A stretch of 6,223 nucleotides of DNA from contig JAADGT010000289.1 of NCBI GenBank assembly GCA_013152215.1, forward strand, positions 1 through 6,223, read 5' to 3'. A model generated the notes under the pieces. That model was not told the origin of the DNA and did no database searches. It was given only the letters and a program-made list of their open reading frames with translations. The stretch comes from Deltaproteobacteria bacterium (GTDB taxonomy: Bacteria > Desulfobacterota > Deferrisomatia > Deferrisomatales > Deferrisomataceae). The translations under genes were made by a program, and so were the position numbers. Positions within the stretch are counted from its first letter, which is position 1, and each line of letters starts with the position of its first letter. Positions 5,833-6,223 of this stretch are shown here, in pieces.

Positions 5833-5914
5833 AGGCCCCATGCCCTTGCGGGTTCGGCGGCTGCAGACATCGCGTAAATGTCGGCCCGAGCGTTTCGTGG
5901 AGGGCATGGGGCCT
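5833..5914 (+). repeat. Perfect 14-bp inverted repeat (large hairpin)
   Basis: AGGCCCCATGCCCT (5833-5846) and AGGGCATGGGGCCT (5901-5914) are exact reverse complements separated by 54 bp. Outward, CGCCCGGC (5817-5824) and GCCGGGCG (5922-5929) extend the pairing after a short unpaired gap. The structure begins almost at the predicted start of the rightward PHO-type transcript. I do not recognise it as a known RNA family. Confidence 0.8.
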
Positions 5915-6086
5915 ACCTCCGGCCGGGCGCAAAGCCGCGCATTGAGATTCGCCGCGCAGGCACAAGACACGGGAGGCGGTTTCATCACGGCGGTGGGGAA
6001 TGGGTACCCTTTCGCGGTCCGGACGCCGGAGGCACTGCGCGGCGAACTTAGAAGCCGCGCCCGGCTCTCCGGTAGACCCCATGCCC
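5902..6086. repeat. 185-bp element with long imperfect terminal inverted repeats
   Basis: Three blocks are mirrored in the same order. GGGCATGGGG-CTACC at 5902-5917 pairs with 6071-6086 (15 of 16). GCCGGGCGC at 5922-5930 pairs with 6057-6065 (9 of 9). TTCGCCGCGCAG at 5948-5959 pairs with 6035-6046 (12 of 12). The centre, about 5960-6034, is unique. A third copy of the first two blocks lies inverted at 5817-5845 with the same 21-nt offset as the right end. No transposase is encoded and I see no clear target-site duplication. A non-autonomous element (MITE-like) or a dispersed intergenic repeat fits best; a structured RNA is the alternative. Confidence 0.65.
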
Positions 6087-6223
6087 CCCCTGGGCTTTGG
6101 CGTAAGCCTGCGCAACTGCAAGATTCATCGTTTCGTTTCGGGGGTGGGGCTGGGGGCCCCTCCTTCGCTGAACGGCCTCGCAGGGGCCGCCTCGGCGCGG
6201 TCCGCTGCGGCGCGTGAGGGCAC
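6087..6223. other. Right-end stretch without a supported gene
   Basis: No start codon with a ribosome site and no recognisable protein appears here on either strand. TCATCGTTTCG (6125-6135) repeats 11 nt of the PHO-type arms, without the following CGTAAC units. GGGGC and GCCCC near 6145-6160 could form a short GC hairpin, but no T-run follows. The stretch may be the leader of a gene beyond the window. Confidence 0.4.

Noticed and set aside
5902..6086. CRISPR array
   Set aside because: The repeats are few, alternate in orientation and are not evenly spaced direct repeats.
5762..6121. Minus-strand ORFs of 119 and 149 aa over the repeat region
   Set aside because: They are Arg/Pro-rich, run across the inverted repeats and the control region, and have no recognisable motifs or ribosome sites.
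5840..6217. A 125-aa plus-strand ORF downstream of the PHO-type promoter
   Set aside because: Its ATG is inside the 14-bp inverted repeat, it has no ribosome site, its composition is Arg/Gly/Pro-rich and it reads across the mirrored repeat blocks. Chance opening in GC-rich DNA is more likely.
5820..6223. Known structured RNAs (RNase P RNA, tmRNA, 6S, cobalamin riboswitch)
   Set aside because: I looked for RNase P core sequences, the tmRNA 5' end and cobalamin-box elements and found none. A 6S-like long hairpin could not be supported.

Overview
The window is 6.2 kb of very GC-rich DNA from a Gram-negative, nitrogen-fixing bacterium. An outer-membrane beta-barrel gene and a sigma-54-type promoter point to Gram-negative, and a DraT/DraG pair, whose only well-known target is nitrogenase reductase (NifH), points to diazotrophy. 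The proteins look proteobacterial in the broad sense (Pseudomonadota, Desulfobacterota or a relative). I cannot name the genus from the sequence.

Left and centre (1-3918, minus strand) hold a co-directional run transcribed right to left: amtB (ammonium channel), a TorF/TIGR02001-type putative porin, draT and draG. DraG runs off the left edge. A near-consensus sigma-54 promoter (3902-3918) precedes amtB. A hairpin with a T-run (1597-1627) lies between the porin and draT, only about 10 nt before the likely draT start, and draT and draG overlap by 4 nt. A PII gene (glnB/glnK type, 4270-4608, plus strand) diverges from amtB across a 426-bp regulatory region that contains an AT-rich island.

Together these four known components form a compact ammonium switch-off set. 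AmtB and PII sense ammonium and the 2-oxoglutarate/ATP state. In characterised diazotrophs, PII activates DraT, which ADP-ribosylates NifH, and AmtB-bound PII sequesters DraG, which would reverse the modification. NifH itself is not in the window.

Right part (4609-6223): a strong bidirectional terminator separates glnB from the convergent gene pstS (phosphate-binding protein, minus strand). Upstream of pstS is a mirror-image control region. Two arms of 11-bp-spaced TGTCAT/CGTAAC units, matching PHO-box architecture, face away from each other. Each is followed after exactly 10 nt by a TAC--T -10-like hexamer. The leftward arm drives pstS. The rightward arm fires into about 400 bp with no convincing gene, which contains three copies of a GGGCATGGGG...GCCGGGCG repeat in alternating orientation that form large alternative hairpins. 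That repeat cluster and its apparent phosphate-type promoter are the least explained part of the window.
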